Of a stretch of 64,000 nucleotides of DNA, positions 9,565-16,484 are shown piece by piece. Each line of letters starts with the position of its first letter. The first letter of the stretch is position 1. The DNA lies in the NCBI GenBank assembly GCA_964414715.1, contig CAYPXN010000040.1:8873-72872 (forward strand), in the 5' to 3' direction. A program made the translations under genes and the position numbers. The notes under the pieces were generated by a model that had not been told where the DNA came from, did not search any database, and saw only the letters and a program-made list of their open reading frames with translations. The stretch is from CAYPXN01 sp964414715 (GTDB taxonomy: Bacteria > UBA10199 > JADFYH01).

Positions 9565-10563
9565 ATGACAAATCAAAATTCTAAATCCATTCGAACTTTA
9601 TATTATTATCTGATTGCAATGTTTATTTGCACCTTTGGTGCTCTTTCTTGCGGTGGAGGAGATCAAGCTCAAGTCGGCGGCATTATCGGAACGGTTTCTT
9701 TCAATACCCAAGCCTGCGTACCCCAACAAAAAATCATCAATTTTCGTAACAGCGATACCCAAAACCCCCAACGTGTAATGGGCGTTTCCTTTGAATTGGG
9801 GACGAATGATCAAAATAAATATAAAATTGATAAAGTGGTAGTGGGTAATACTGAATATCAGCCTTCCGCAAATTTAGCACAAAATGTATTGATCCCTGCA
9901 GGGGGCATCATGAGTGTCTATACTACTTATAAAACTACTAAAGTTACAGGCTCCTCTAACGACACTTCCTATCTCGACCTATTTTTAAATGGCCCTAAAC
10001 TTGGTATTTTACAAATCAGAATGAATGGACAAGCCCCTACTGCAAAAGAAGGCTGTGGAGAAGGGGAAACAATGACCTTTACCGTTAACAAGGCGACCAT
10101 GGAAATTAGTATGCCTGGCAGTTCATTTGATGGTTTTAAAAATGAGGTAACTGCAACAGGTAATTTTGTTTTCCTAGTTGCTGGAGATGGTAGTGCTACT
10201 ATTGATAAAGATGGTTTTCCAAAGTTAACCTTTGTTTCTGAAGCATTAAGATCCACTCCTGTAAACAGCAATCAACTCGAGATTAAATTGGATAACGACA
10301 CCTTTACAGGTACATTTACCGACAATAAACTATCAATCGATCATTTAAAGTTAAATGCTCTATTGCCTATTGATGGCGTCACGCTCAAATCCGAAGATCT
10401 TGCCATCACAGGTGACAATGGTGCCTCCTTAACTCTGCATGGATCAGCTTTAACTGATTCAGGAGATATGAAAGTAGTCATAGGTGTAAAAGTACAAGGA
10501 TTTAATGCTGCTTTAGACGGTGCAGCAATCGGAGTGACTTTCGAACTTAAAAAACAGAATTAA
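9565..10563 (+). CDS. Surface lipoprotein, tandem paralogue B
   Basis: A 332-residue lipoprotein paralogous to the gene 43 bp upstream. The chosen ATG has GGAG 7 nt before it. The lipobox is GALSC with C29. The segment after the Cys is nearly identical to copy A: across about 150 bp (9661-9810 against 8607-8756) I count five differences, all silent. From about residue 160 the two proteins diverge and share only scattered motifs. A strong terminator follows. The contrast between a near-identical module and a divergent tail suggests gene conversion or domain shuffling. Function unknown. Confidence 0.8.
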   Translation: MTNQNSKSIRTLYYYLIAMFICTFGALSCGGGDQAQVGGIIGTVSFNTQACVPQQKIINFRNSDTQNPQRVMGVSFELGTNDQNKYKIDKVVVGNTEYQPSANLAQNVLIPAGGIMSVYTTYKTTKVTGSSNDTSYLDLFLNGPKLGILQIRMNGQAPTAKEGCGEGETMTFTVNKATMEISMPGSSFDGFKNEVTATGNFVFLVAGDGSATIDKDGFPKLTFVSEALRSTPVNSNQLEIKLDNDTFTGTFTDNKLSIDHLKLNALLPIDGVTLKSEDLAITGDNGASLTLHGSALTDSGDMKVVIGVKVQGFNAALDGAAIGVTFELKKQN

Positions 10564-10581
10564 AAAAAATTAAGATTATTT

Positions 10582-10616
10582 AAAACCCCTAATTGGAATT
10601 TCCAATTAGGGGTTTT
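10582..10616. terminator. Bidirectional intrinsic terminator
   Basis: A perfect 16-bp stem (10582-10597 pairs with 10601-10616) with a 3-nt loop. It has a T-run on the plus strand and an A-run on the left that becomes a T-run on the minus strand. It sits between the convergent lipoprotein B and collagen-like genes and can stop transcription from both sides. Confidence 0.92.
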
Positions 10617-10621
10617 TTATT

Positions 10622-11185
10622 CTATTCGCGTGGACAGCAGGCTAGAAAAATAGTTATGCTAACATTTGTTGTTGCATTTGGAGTAAGCACACTACAATAC
10701 CTACCTCTAATAATAGCCTCCGAATCAGGAATGCCCCCAAAACACAATGCACCAGGAACAATAAAACTTTTTATTGCTGAACTACATGGACCCTCTAGAA
10801 ACCAAGTAGGAATTGCACCATTGGTAGAAATACTACAACCTCCACTTACAGCCACTTGACCAGAGCCGCAATCTAATTCACCTGTAACACCTTGCCTGGC
10901 AGTGAAACTTCTGTGCACTTCCCTACAGCCACTCCAAAGAATCCCAGGCCCCCTCGGCCCAGCAGGCCCTTGCAAACCCATCGGACCTATTGGTCCCTGA
11001 GGCCCCTGAATTCCTTGGGGCCCACGCTCTCCCGCTCTCCCTGGAGGGCCTTGAGGACCCGGATCTCCCGTGAAGCCTCTAGGGCCTTCACTTCCATTTT
11101 CTCCTCGCGGACCTCTTTCTCCAGTACAGCTTTCTAATAACAAGCCTGCCAAAGCAACGGCTCCAATAGCAACAATGGGCAGCAT
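10622..11185 (-). CDS. Collagen-like repeat lipoprotein
   Basis: A 187-residue protein. The start is the ATG at 11185, preceded by AAGGAGG; an 11-residue longer version lacks an SD. The N-terminus is a lipoprotein signal with lipobox LLESC (C20). Directly after it come 20 uninterrupted Gly-X-Y triplets (about residues 22-81), rich in GPQ, GPR, GPP and GER, the collagen triple-helix pattern. A Cys-rich C-terminal domain of about 100 residues follows and could be the trimerising head. Bacterial collagen-like proteins usually form surface stalks; that role is inferred. The repeat DNA is locally more G+C-rich than its surroundings. Confidence 0.85.
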   Translation of the reverse strand: MLPIVAIGAVALAGLLLESCTGERGPRGENGSEGPRGFTGDPGPQGPPGRAGERGPQGIQGPQGPIGPMGLQGPAGPRGPGILWSGCREVHRSFTARQGVTGELDCGSGQVAVSGGCSISTNGAIPTWFLEGPCSSAIKSFIVPGALCFGGIPDSEAIIRGRYCSVLTPNATTNVSITIFLACCPRE

Positions 11186-11306
11186 AAATACCTCCTTGTT
11201 TGGTATCCATGTGCCCACCTAAAGTTTTACTTTCTTAAATTTTAACTCGATAAAATACAAGAAAAGTTGTTAATATTTCTCAAGCGAACACAACACGGAG
11301 CGTTAT

Positions 11307-11786
11307 ATGAAAAAGACCTTATTCCTGATTCTTTTATTTTGTAGTCTTCCTCTTTTCGCCGCTGACAAAACGCCCGAAACCCCATCTTACAATTATTCTC
11401 CCGAACAAATTCTTTCGGAATCAAAACTCATCGCAAAAATTAAATGGGAAACTTATCCCTCCCCCCACATTATTTCCGTGCTAGTTCAAAAAGTATTTTG
11501 GGGCAGGGGAGACTGGAAAAAGGGGATTGCCGGCTGGATTGAAGGCAAGGACTATGCTTTAGATATTGCTCCGAACGGCTGGGAAAAAACTTGGGAAGGA
11601 ATGGATCCCAAATATGTACCCTTAGATAAAGAAGCCATTCTTTTTATCGATGCTTCCGGAAAACTAGTGGCCATGGGAGAAATCAAGGGAGACAAAATCA
11701 TGCTCACTTGTTCTCTCACAGGGCAGAAATGCCTCATAGGCCCAAAAAATGAAATCGCAACATCTTCACTCAAGGAAATTAAATAA
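11307..11786 (+). CDS. Small secreted protein of unknown function
   Basis: A 159-residue protein with a clear Sec signal (MKK, then a hydrophobic core ending near LFAAD). The mature part has Trp-rich stretches (WGRGDW, GWIEG) and a beta-rich look but no motif I recognise. CGGAG precedes the start. It is divergent from the collagen-like gene, with 121 bp between the two starts. Probably periplasmic; not identified further. Confidence 0.65.
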   Translation: MKKTLFLILLFCSLPLFAADKTPETPSYNYSPEQILSESKLIAKIKWETYPSPHIISVLVQKVFWGRGDWKKGIAGWIEGKDYALDIAPNGWEKTWEGMDPKYVPLDKEAILFIDASGKLVAMGEIKGDKIMLTCSLTGQKCLIGPKNEIATSSLKEIK

Positions 11787-11800
11787 ACGCTATCAAAGGG

Positions 11801-11892
11801 TTTGCTTCGTCGTCCCACAAAGTGGGACTCCTCGCAATGACTCCAGCCAGGGTCATCGCGAACCCTGCGAAGCAGGGTGTGGCGATCCCGTT
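11801..11892. repeat. REP-like palindromic repeat, left flank of GIY-YIG gene
   Basis: Contains TTGCTTCG (11802-11809), a hairpin TCCCAC..GTGGGA, CTCGCAATGAC (11831-11841), GTCATCGCGA and a second hairpin built on ACCCTGCGAAGCAGGGT. The same words recur in the same order at 12191-12237. It ends in GGCGATCCCGTT (11881-11892), which includes part of the GIY-YIG stop codon and is nearly the inverse of AACGGGATTGCT at 12184-12195. Confidence 0.75.
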
Positions 11893-12175
11893 AGTATAAG
11901 TGAGAACTTAGATCTTTCCATTCATGGTTAAGAACTTCTATTAAAGCAACTTTCTTTTTTCTGGAACCTGCCTTTATTTGTTTTTCTCTTTGGATTGCAT
12001 TTTCAGGATCATCGAATACTTCGCAGTAAACAAGTTTGTTTAAATTATACTTCTTCACAAATCCAATACTCTCTTTTGACAGATGTTCATTCAATCTGCG
12101 TGATAAGTTATTCGTAACCCCAGTATAGAGAACAGTATTTCTAGAATTTGTGAGAATATAAACGAAATATGGCAT
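11891..12175 (-). CDS. GIY-YIG domain endonuclease-like protein
   Basis: 94 residues, the full length of the small single-domain GIY-YIG family (UPF0213/YhbQ-like). The core is visible as YFVYILTN, then LYTGVTNNLSRRLNEH, with the family's aromatic, Arg and Glu-region positions, and a basic QIKAGSRKKK tail. Family members are predicted DNA-cleaving or DNA-repair nucleases, though few have been tested. The gene sits inside REP-like repeats: its stop codon overlaps the left repeat and its start is 8 bp from the right one. This suggests gene and repeats move or spread together. Confidence 0.88.
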   Translation of the reverse strand: MPYFVYILTNSRNTVLYTGVTNNLSRRLNEHLSKESIGFVKKYNLNKLVYCEVFDDPENAIQREKQIKAGSRKKKVALIEVLNHEWKDLSSHLY

Positions 12176-12183
12176 ATTGTTTC

Positions 12184-12334
12184 AACGGGATTGCTTCGCT
12201 CCGCTCGCAATGACTTCAAGTGTTGTCATCGCGAGCCTGGAAAACGCAGAGATACCACAGATAACACAGATAACACAGGGATTTCTTGCTCTCCCTAACT
12301 TCCGCATGGCAGCCCGGAAGGCAGCTATGCTAGG
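12184..12334. repeat. REP-like repeat and short tandem repeat, right flank
   Basis: Begins with AACGGGATTGCT, the inverse of the left element's end, then repeats TTGCTTCG, CTCGCAATGAC (12204-12214) and GTCATCGCGA. A 9-bp unit CACAGATAA occurs 2.6 times at 12256-12278. An imperfect 11-bp hairpin follows (12304-12314 with 12320-12330). No credible gene lies between 12176 and 12367; a small open frame here is just translated repeat. Confidence 0.7.
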
Positions 12335-12367
12335 GTTCAATCCGTTCAGGATGACAAAGCTCTGTAA

Positions 12368-12835
12368 TTAAATAGAATCCAACACTTCTTTCCAATGTCC
12401 GGCGACTTTTACTTTTGGAAAAATCTTTTTAATTTTTCCATTCGCATCAATCACAAAGGTGGAGCGGACAATGCCCATGAATTTTTTACCGTATAAACTC
12501 TTTTGCTGATAAACCCCGTAAGCCTCGGAAACTTTTTTATCGGTATCTGCCAAAAGAATGTGTTGCAGTTTGTATTTTTCCGCAAACTTTTGATGTCGAA
12601 GTTCATCGTCCAGACTTACCCCGATGATAACAGCATTCTTTTTTTCGAATTGTTTCAGGTTTGCACTAAAATCACAGGCCTCTGTTGTACAGCCGGGAGT
12701 CATGTCTTTGGGGTAAAAATAAAGGACTACATTCTTGCCCTTAAAATCCGACGAGCTGACAGCTTTACCAGTTTGATCTTTGAGTTTAAAAGCAGGGGCC
12801 TTGTCACCTGATTCTAAAATGATTTCCTTGCTCAT
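12368..12835 (-). CDS. bcp: Thioredoxin-dependent thiol peroxidase (peroxiredoxin Bcp/PrxQ)
   Basis: 155 residues, full family length. It reduces hydrogen peroxide and organic hydroperoxides using thioredoxin. The peroxidatic motif TPGCTTEAC gives C49 and the resolving C54 of the PrxQ type, after YFYPKDM. The C-terminal STFVIDANGKI is also typical. It is the last gene of a minus-strand operon and overlaps the upstream secreted-protein gene by 4 nt (ATGA). Cytoplasmic. Confidence 0.95.
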   Translation of the reverse strand: MSKEIILESGDKAPAFKLKDQTGKAVSSSDFKGKNVVLYFYPKDMTPGCTTEACDFSANLKQFEKKNAVIIGVSLDDELRHQKFAEKYKLQHILLADTDKKVSEAYGVYQQKSLYGKKFMGIVRSTFVIDANGKIKKIFPKVKVAGHWKEVLDSI

Positions 12836-13329
12836 ATGGCCGCACCTTGTTCCAAAATTTTGTCAAAATCGGCATGAAAATTTTTAAAAGCTTCTCCAAC
12901 GCTTGTGTATAAAAACAAAACAACTTGTGTTGCATCAAGTTTGCGACACCAAAGCTCCTGCTGCAATCCATCGGGAGTTTCTACACGAATCATTTGCCAA
13001 TCTTTTCCAAAAAGATTTTTAGATTGCGCAGAAGTAATGCGAGCATTGGGATAAGTTTTTTTATCGTTTAACAAATATCCTCGAATTTGGTTCAGGTAGG
13101 TTTTGGCATCCATTGGGATATCATCTGTACGTCCGGAAATGGTTAGGGCTTTTCCCAGCTTAATGGACTCCATCATGAGAAATTCTTTATCCGACATATT
13201 GGGGTTATCTTTTTTCCACTGAGCACTGGGCACCTGAAATTTTTTTCCCAAATCCTGGACGGAAATGTCTGCCCGAAGAGCAGGGGAGAGAAAAAACAAG
13301 AAGAGAAAGAAGGATAATGTTTTTTTCAT
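12832..13329 (-). CDS. Secreted protein of unknown function
   Basis: 165 residues with an N-terminal Sec signal (MKK, a Phe/Leu-rich core, cleavage probably after LRA). The mature domain is about 140 residues with no motif I know. It is translationally coupled at both ends, with 4-nt overlaps with the Nudix gene upstream and bcp downstream, so it is clearly expressed as part of the operon. A periplasmic role is inferred. Confidence 0.75.
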   Translation of the reverse strand: MKKTLSFFLFLFFLSPALRADISVQDLGKKFQVPSAQWKKDNPNMSDKEFLMMESIKLGKALTISGRTDDIPMDAKTYLNQIRGYLLNDKKTYPNARITSAQSKNLFGKDWQMIRVETPDGLQQELWCRKLDATQVVLFLYTSVGEAFKNFHADFDKILEQGAAI

Positions 13330-13715
13330 GAGAGGTTTCCTTGTGAAAGATCTTCAAGGAGTTGAAGATCAGCGGCCGGAAATTCATAATTTTTTAATTC
13401 TTCAGGACTAGCCCAGGCAATTCCGGCACAATCAATTGCCTTAGGTTCTCCTGAAACAATCTCACAAAGAAAAAAATAAAGGTGCACACTCACTTCGGGA
13501 TAATCATGTTGAACTTCACGATAGAGGCGGGTGGGCTTGATTTGAAGATCAATTTCTTCCTGGCATTCCCGAATAATGCAAGCTTCGGGACTTTCATTCA
13601 CTTCGAGTTTCCCTCCAGGAAATTCCCAGAGATGTCCCAAATGAGAATGTTTATGACGACGGGTAATGAGATATTTTCCCTCTTTCTGGATGATGGCTGC
13701 TGCAACCTTTAGCAT
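13326..13715 (-). CDS. Nudix hydrolase, MutT/8-oxo-dGTP diphosphatase type
   Basis: 129 residues. The Nudix box is clear: GGKLEVNE followed by RECQEEIDL, matching GX5EX7REUXEE; the usual Gly after EEx is Asp here. LKVAAAIIQKEGKYLITRR is typical of MutT-like sanitising enzymes, which hydrolyse oxidised dNTPs. A longer frame begins with GTG at 13778, but that codon lies inside the rpsT terminator, so the ATG at 13715 is preferred. First gene of the Nudix/secreted protein/bcp operon, which fits a shared oxidative-damage theme. Confidence 0.88.
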   Translation of the reverse strand: MLKVAAAIIQKEGKYLITRRHKHSHLGHLWEFPGGKLEVNESPEACIIRECQEEIDLQIKPTRLYREVQHDYPEVSVHLYFFLCEIVSGEPKAIDCAGIAWASPEELKNYEFPAADLQLLEDLSQGNLS

Positions 13716-13740
13716 TTGAATATCATCCAAAAAGAAAAGA

Positions 13741-13788
13741 AAAAACCCAAGGAAAATCTTAAGAAAATGAATCTTCACTTGGGTTTTT
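13741..13788 (-). terminator. rpsT intrinsic terminator
   Basis: A perfect 11-bp stem (AAAAACCCAAG with CTTGGGTTTTT) with a 26-nt loop, followed on the minus strand by a T-rich run. It starts about 10 bp after the rpsT stop codon and separates rpsT from the Nudix operon. Confidence 0.8.
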
Positions 13789-13797
13789 AATTTTTTA

Positions 13798-14094
13798 TTA
13801 TAAACCGCTTACCAAACTGGAAAGTCTGGAAATCTTGCGAGAGGCGTTGCGGGCATGTAAAACGCCTTTGGATGCGGTCTTTTGAATCACGCGAGAAGCT
13901 TGTTTCAAAAGTTCTGCAGCAAGCTTCTTGTCTTTTTGAACCACTGCGTCTTTTACTTTTTTAATGTAGGTTTTTACTTCTGATTTTAAGGCCACATTGC
14001 GAGCGTGACGACGAATGCTTTGTTTTTCACGCTTGATCTGACTTTGATGTCGACCTTTAGGTAATTTCTTTTTTGCGGAGGCTGCTTCTGCCAT
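13798..14094 (-). CDS. rpsT: Small ribosomal subunit protein bS20
   Basis: 98 residues, very basic and helical, as expected of bS20, which binds 16S rRNA in the body of the 30S subunit. Recognisable segments are REKQSIRRHARN, near the N-terminus, and KGVLHARNASRKISRL, near the C-terminus. The N-terminus is about 8 residues longer than in E. coli. Single-gene unit with its own terminator. Confidence 0.95.
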   Translation of the reverse strand: MAEAASAKKKLPKGRHQSQIKREKQSIRRHARNVALKSEVKTYIKKVKDAVVQKDKKLAAELLKQASRVIQKTASKGVLHARNASRKISRLSSLVSGL

Positions 14095-14245
14095 GGTAAA
14101 TGCTTTATATTAGTCTTTATTATCATCCCTTACGGGGTGCGCATGGGTAACAAATCCTTTTATTTCTGTCAACCTCGTAAAATTGCTGGCAATTTCCCCT
14201 TATTGTGTTAGCAGCTTCCCTCTATCATCTATATTAAATGTAAGG

Positions 14246-14271
14246 TGCAATCCTTCAAGAAAGGGATTGCA
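14246..14271 (+). promoter_or_regulatory. Hairpin in the murJ leader
   Basis: TGCAATCC (14246-14253) pairs with GGATTGCA (14264-14271) just ahead of murJ. There is no ordinary SD before the murJ ATG; the only purine-rich stretch, AAGGGA, lies inside the 3' arm. The hairpin could control access to the start, but no known leader class is recognised. Confidence 0.35.
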
Positions 14272-14282
14272 GAACCTCTTTC

Positions 14283-15929
14283 ATGACCACTCAAATACCT
14301 TTTGATTTTGAACAAGAAGAAAAAGAAGGCGAAGGTTTTTCCCAAAATATTGCAGAAGAAGGGCCTGAAATAGCCCAGGTTTCCAGTAGGGCAGGGATGG
14401 TAGGTTTTTACACCTTCCTTTCACGAATCTTTGGATTGGGTCGAGATACCCTGATTGCCTACTTGTTGGGAGCCAAAGAAGCCGCAGATGCCTTCTATGT
14501 GGCATTTCGTATTCCCAATCTTTTAAGAAGACTTTTAGCCGAGGGTTGCCTGACCATTTCTTTCATTCCTGTTTTCACGGAATATTTAAGAAAAGATAAA
14601 AAAGAGGCTAAGCAGGTGGCGGATTATACCTTTACTCTTTTAACCCTCCTTTTGTTTGTAATCACTCTCATTGGGGTAGTTTTCGCAGGATTCTTTGTAA
14701 AATTGACGGCCTTTGGATTTACCGAAGATCCCCAAAAATATGCGCTTACGGTACAACTCACCCGTATTACCTTTCCCTATATATTCTTGGTAAGCTTGGG
14801 GGCCCTTTCAATGGGCATCCTGAATTCCCTCAAACATTTTTCAACTCCAGCGGCTTCTCCGATTTTTTTAAATGTCGGGATTATCTTGGGGGCGATTCTT
14901 CTCAGACATCACACTTCCCAGCCTTCTGTGGCCCTGGCAATCGGCGTGATTTTGGGGGGAGTGATGCAGATTCTTCTCCAAATTCCCGCGCTCATCAAAT
15001 TCGGTTTTCTTCCCCGAATATCCTGGAATCCGCAACATCCTGGGGTACAAAAAATTCTCAAACTGATGCTCCCTTCGATTTATGGATCGGCAGTTTATCA
15101 ACTCAATCTTTTTGCCATTACTTTTATGGCTTCATTTTTAACCACAGGCGCGGTGAGTTACCTTTGGTATGCAGATCGAGTGATGGAATTTCCTTTGGGA
15201 GTTTTTGCCATCAGTTTTGCAACGGTTATTTTGCCCCAACTCTCCGATCATGCGGCAGATAAAAACATCCCCAAATTCAAGTCTTCTTTTTTGGAAGGCT
15301 TGAGCATGATTTACTTTATTAATTTTCCCGCGACCGTGGGACTTATCACTTTGGCAAACCTGATTATTTCAGTATTATTTCAACACGGACACTTTTCCGA
15401 AAATTCCACGATCATGACCGCTCAAACGCTGCAATGCTTTGCCTTGGGTCTTCCCTTTGTATCGGGCACTCGCATTACCTCCTCTGCCTTTTATGCTGTT
15501 CAAGATTCCAAAAGCCCCGTGAAGGCGGCCAATATCGCCGTATTTGCAAACATCATCATGGGAGCAATTCTTCTAAAACCCTTGGGACACAAAGGTTTGG
15601 CCTTGGGCGTGGCCTTCGGTTCCATGACTAATTTCTTGCTGCATATTTTTGACTTTCGAAAAAAGATGGGGGCCTTGGGACTCAAAAAAATGATCCCATC
15701 TGTTTTGAAAATGGTTGCGGCTTCTTTGGGAATGGGGCTTGTTTTGATTTTTTCCCAAGCTTTCATACGCGCTCATCTGGGCACTTCCACCTTGGGACGT
15801 TTTTCCGCTCTTTTAATCTTGATCGCTTTGGGAGGAGGGACTTATATTCTTTTTGCAAAATTACTTAAGATTCCCGAAACGGAACATTTTTTAAGTATCT
15901 TAAAAAGAAAGCTGAAAAAGAAAAAATGA
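14283..15929 (+). CDS. murJ: Lipid II flippase MurJ
   Basis: 548 residues of the MVF/MOP family, which moves lipid II across the inner membrane for peptidoglycan synthesis. After an acidic 38-residue extension come the family opening FLSRIFGLGRD and LIAYLLGAKEAADAFYVAF, then LRRLLAEGCLTISFIPVF, and about 14 hydrophobic segments in total. The C-terminus is Lys-rich. The N-terminal extension is unusual; a shorter start would be M39, but no SD supports it. The stop overlaps the next gene by 4 nt. Confidence 0.95.
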   Translation: MTTQIPFDFEQEEKEGEGFSQNIAEEGPEIAQVSSRAGMVGFYTFLSRIFGLGRDTLIAYLLGAKEAADAFYVAFRIPNLLRRLLAEGCLTISFIPVFTEYLRKDKKEAKQVADYTFTLLTLLLFVITLIGVVFAGFFVKLTAFGFTEDPQKYALTVQLTRITFPYIFLVSLGALSMGILNSLKHFSTPAASPIFLNVGIILGAILLRHHTSQPSVALAIGVILGGVMQILLQIPALIKFGFLPRISWNPQHPGVQKILKLMLPSIYGSAVYQLNLFAITFMASFLTTGAVSYLWYADRVMEFPLGVFAISFATVILPQLSDHAADKNIPKFKSSFLEGLSMIYFINFPATVGLITLANLIISVLFQHGHFSENSTIMTAQTLQCFALGLPFVSGTRITSSAFYAVQDSKSPVKAANIAVFANIIMGAILLKPLGHKGLALGVAFGSMTNFLLHIFDFRKKMGALGLKKMIPSVLKMVAASLGMGLVLIFSQAFIRAHLGTSTLGRFSALLILIALGGGTYILFAKLLKIPETEHFLSILKRKLKKKK

Positions 15930-16426
15930 CGGAACCCGTCAAGCCGGTATCTAAAGTAGAAAAGGTCACTTCCCTGGAGAAGGGAAAGTCTCCTTCTGTC
16001 ACATCTTCTGAAAGCTCATCGAATATTTCTTCTCCAAATCCTTCTTTTCAAATTCCTGTAGCAGATGTTTTTATAAAAGATCAAACTTCCGCTTTTGTAG
16101 GACCCGATTCCTTTGTATCAGGTGAAGAAGTACTTTCTGCCTCCTTGGCTCTTTTTGCACCCGAAACCCAAAAGAAAGAAAACGATTTGACTCCCGCCCA
16201 AAAAACAATGGAATTGACTAATTTGGACTACCTGCTCGGAATTTCCTCGACGCGCGTCGCTCCAAAGAGTGAGGGGAGCTCTGCTGAACTCTCGAAACAC
16301 CGGGAAGAAATGCTGGCCTTGTATGCCGCTCATGCCTCCGGACAAGCGCGCTTAGCTGAAAAAAAGAAAAAAAATCTTTGGAAAAGAATTTCTGGATTCT
16401 TGAAGTCTATCTTCCTGAATAGTTGA
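15926..16426 (+). CDS. Unknown protein coupled to murJ
   Basis: 166 residues, overlapping murJ by 4 nt (ATGA). The first 60 residues are Ser/Pro/Lys-rich and probably disordered. The middle is polar, and the end has a basic, amphipathic segment (KKKKNLWKRISGFLKSIF) that could lie on the membrane. No signal peptide and no recognised domain. The overlap implies co-translation with the lipid II flippase; any part in cell-wall synthesis is inference. Confidence 0.6.
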   Translation: MTEPVKPVSKVEKVTSLEKGKSPSVTSSESSSNISSPNPSFQIPVADVFIKDQTSAFVGPDSFVSGEEVLSASLALFAPETQKKENDLTPAQKTMELTNLDYLLGISSTRVAPKSEGSSAELSKHREEMLALYAAHASGQARLAEKKKKNLWKRISGFLKSIFLNS

Positions 16427-16484
16427 GCTTATTTTACTTCTGTTGCTTGACTTTGTTTATCCCATTTGGGAATAGGCATAAGTT

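Noticed and set aside
10593..11137. Plus-strand frames across the collagen-like gene
   Set aside because: Pro/Arg-rich antisense of Gly-X-Y repeats; the minus-strand frame has the signal peptide, lipobox and SD.
12177..12371. Open frame of 64 codons starting with TTG
   Set aside because: It is translated REP-like and tandem repeat sequence with no SD.
13716..13778. Longer Nudix protein starting with GTG at 13778
   Set aside because: The extra codons come from the rpsT terminator hairpin.
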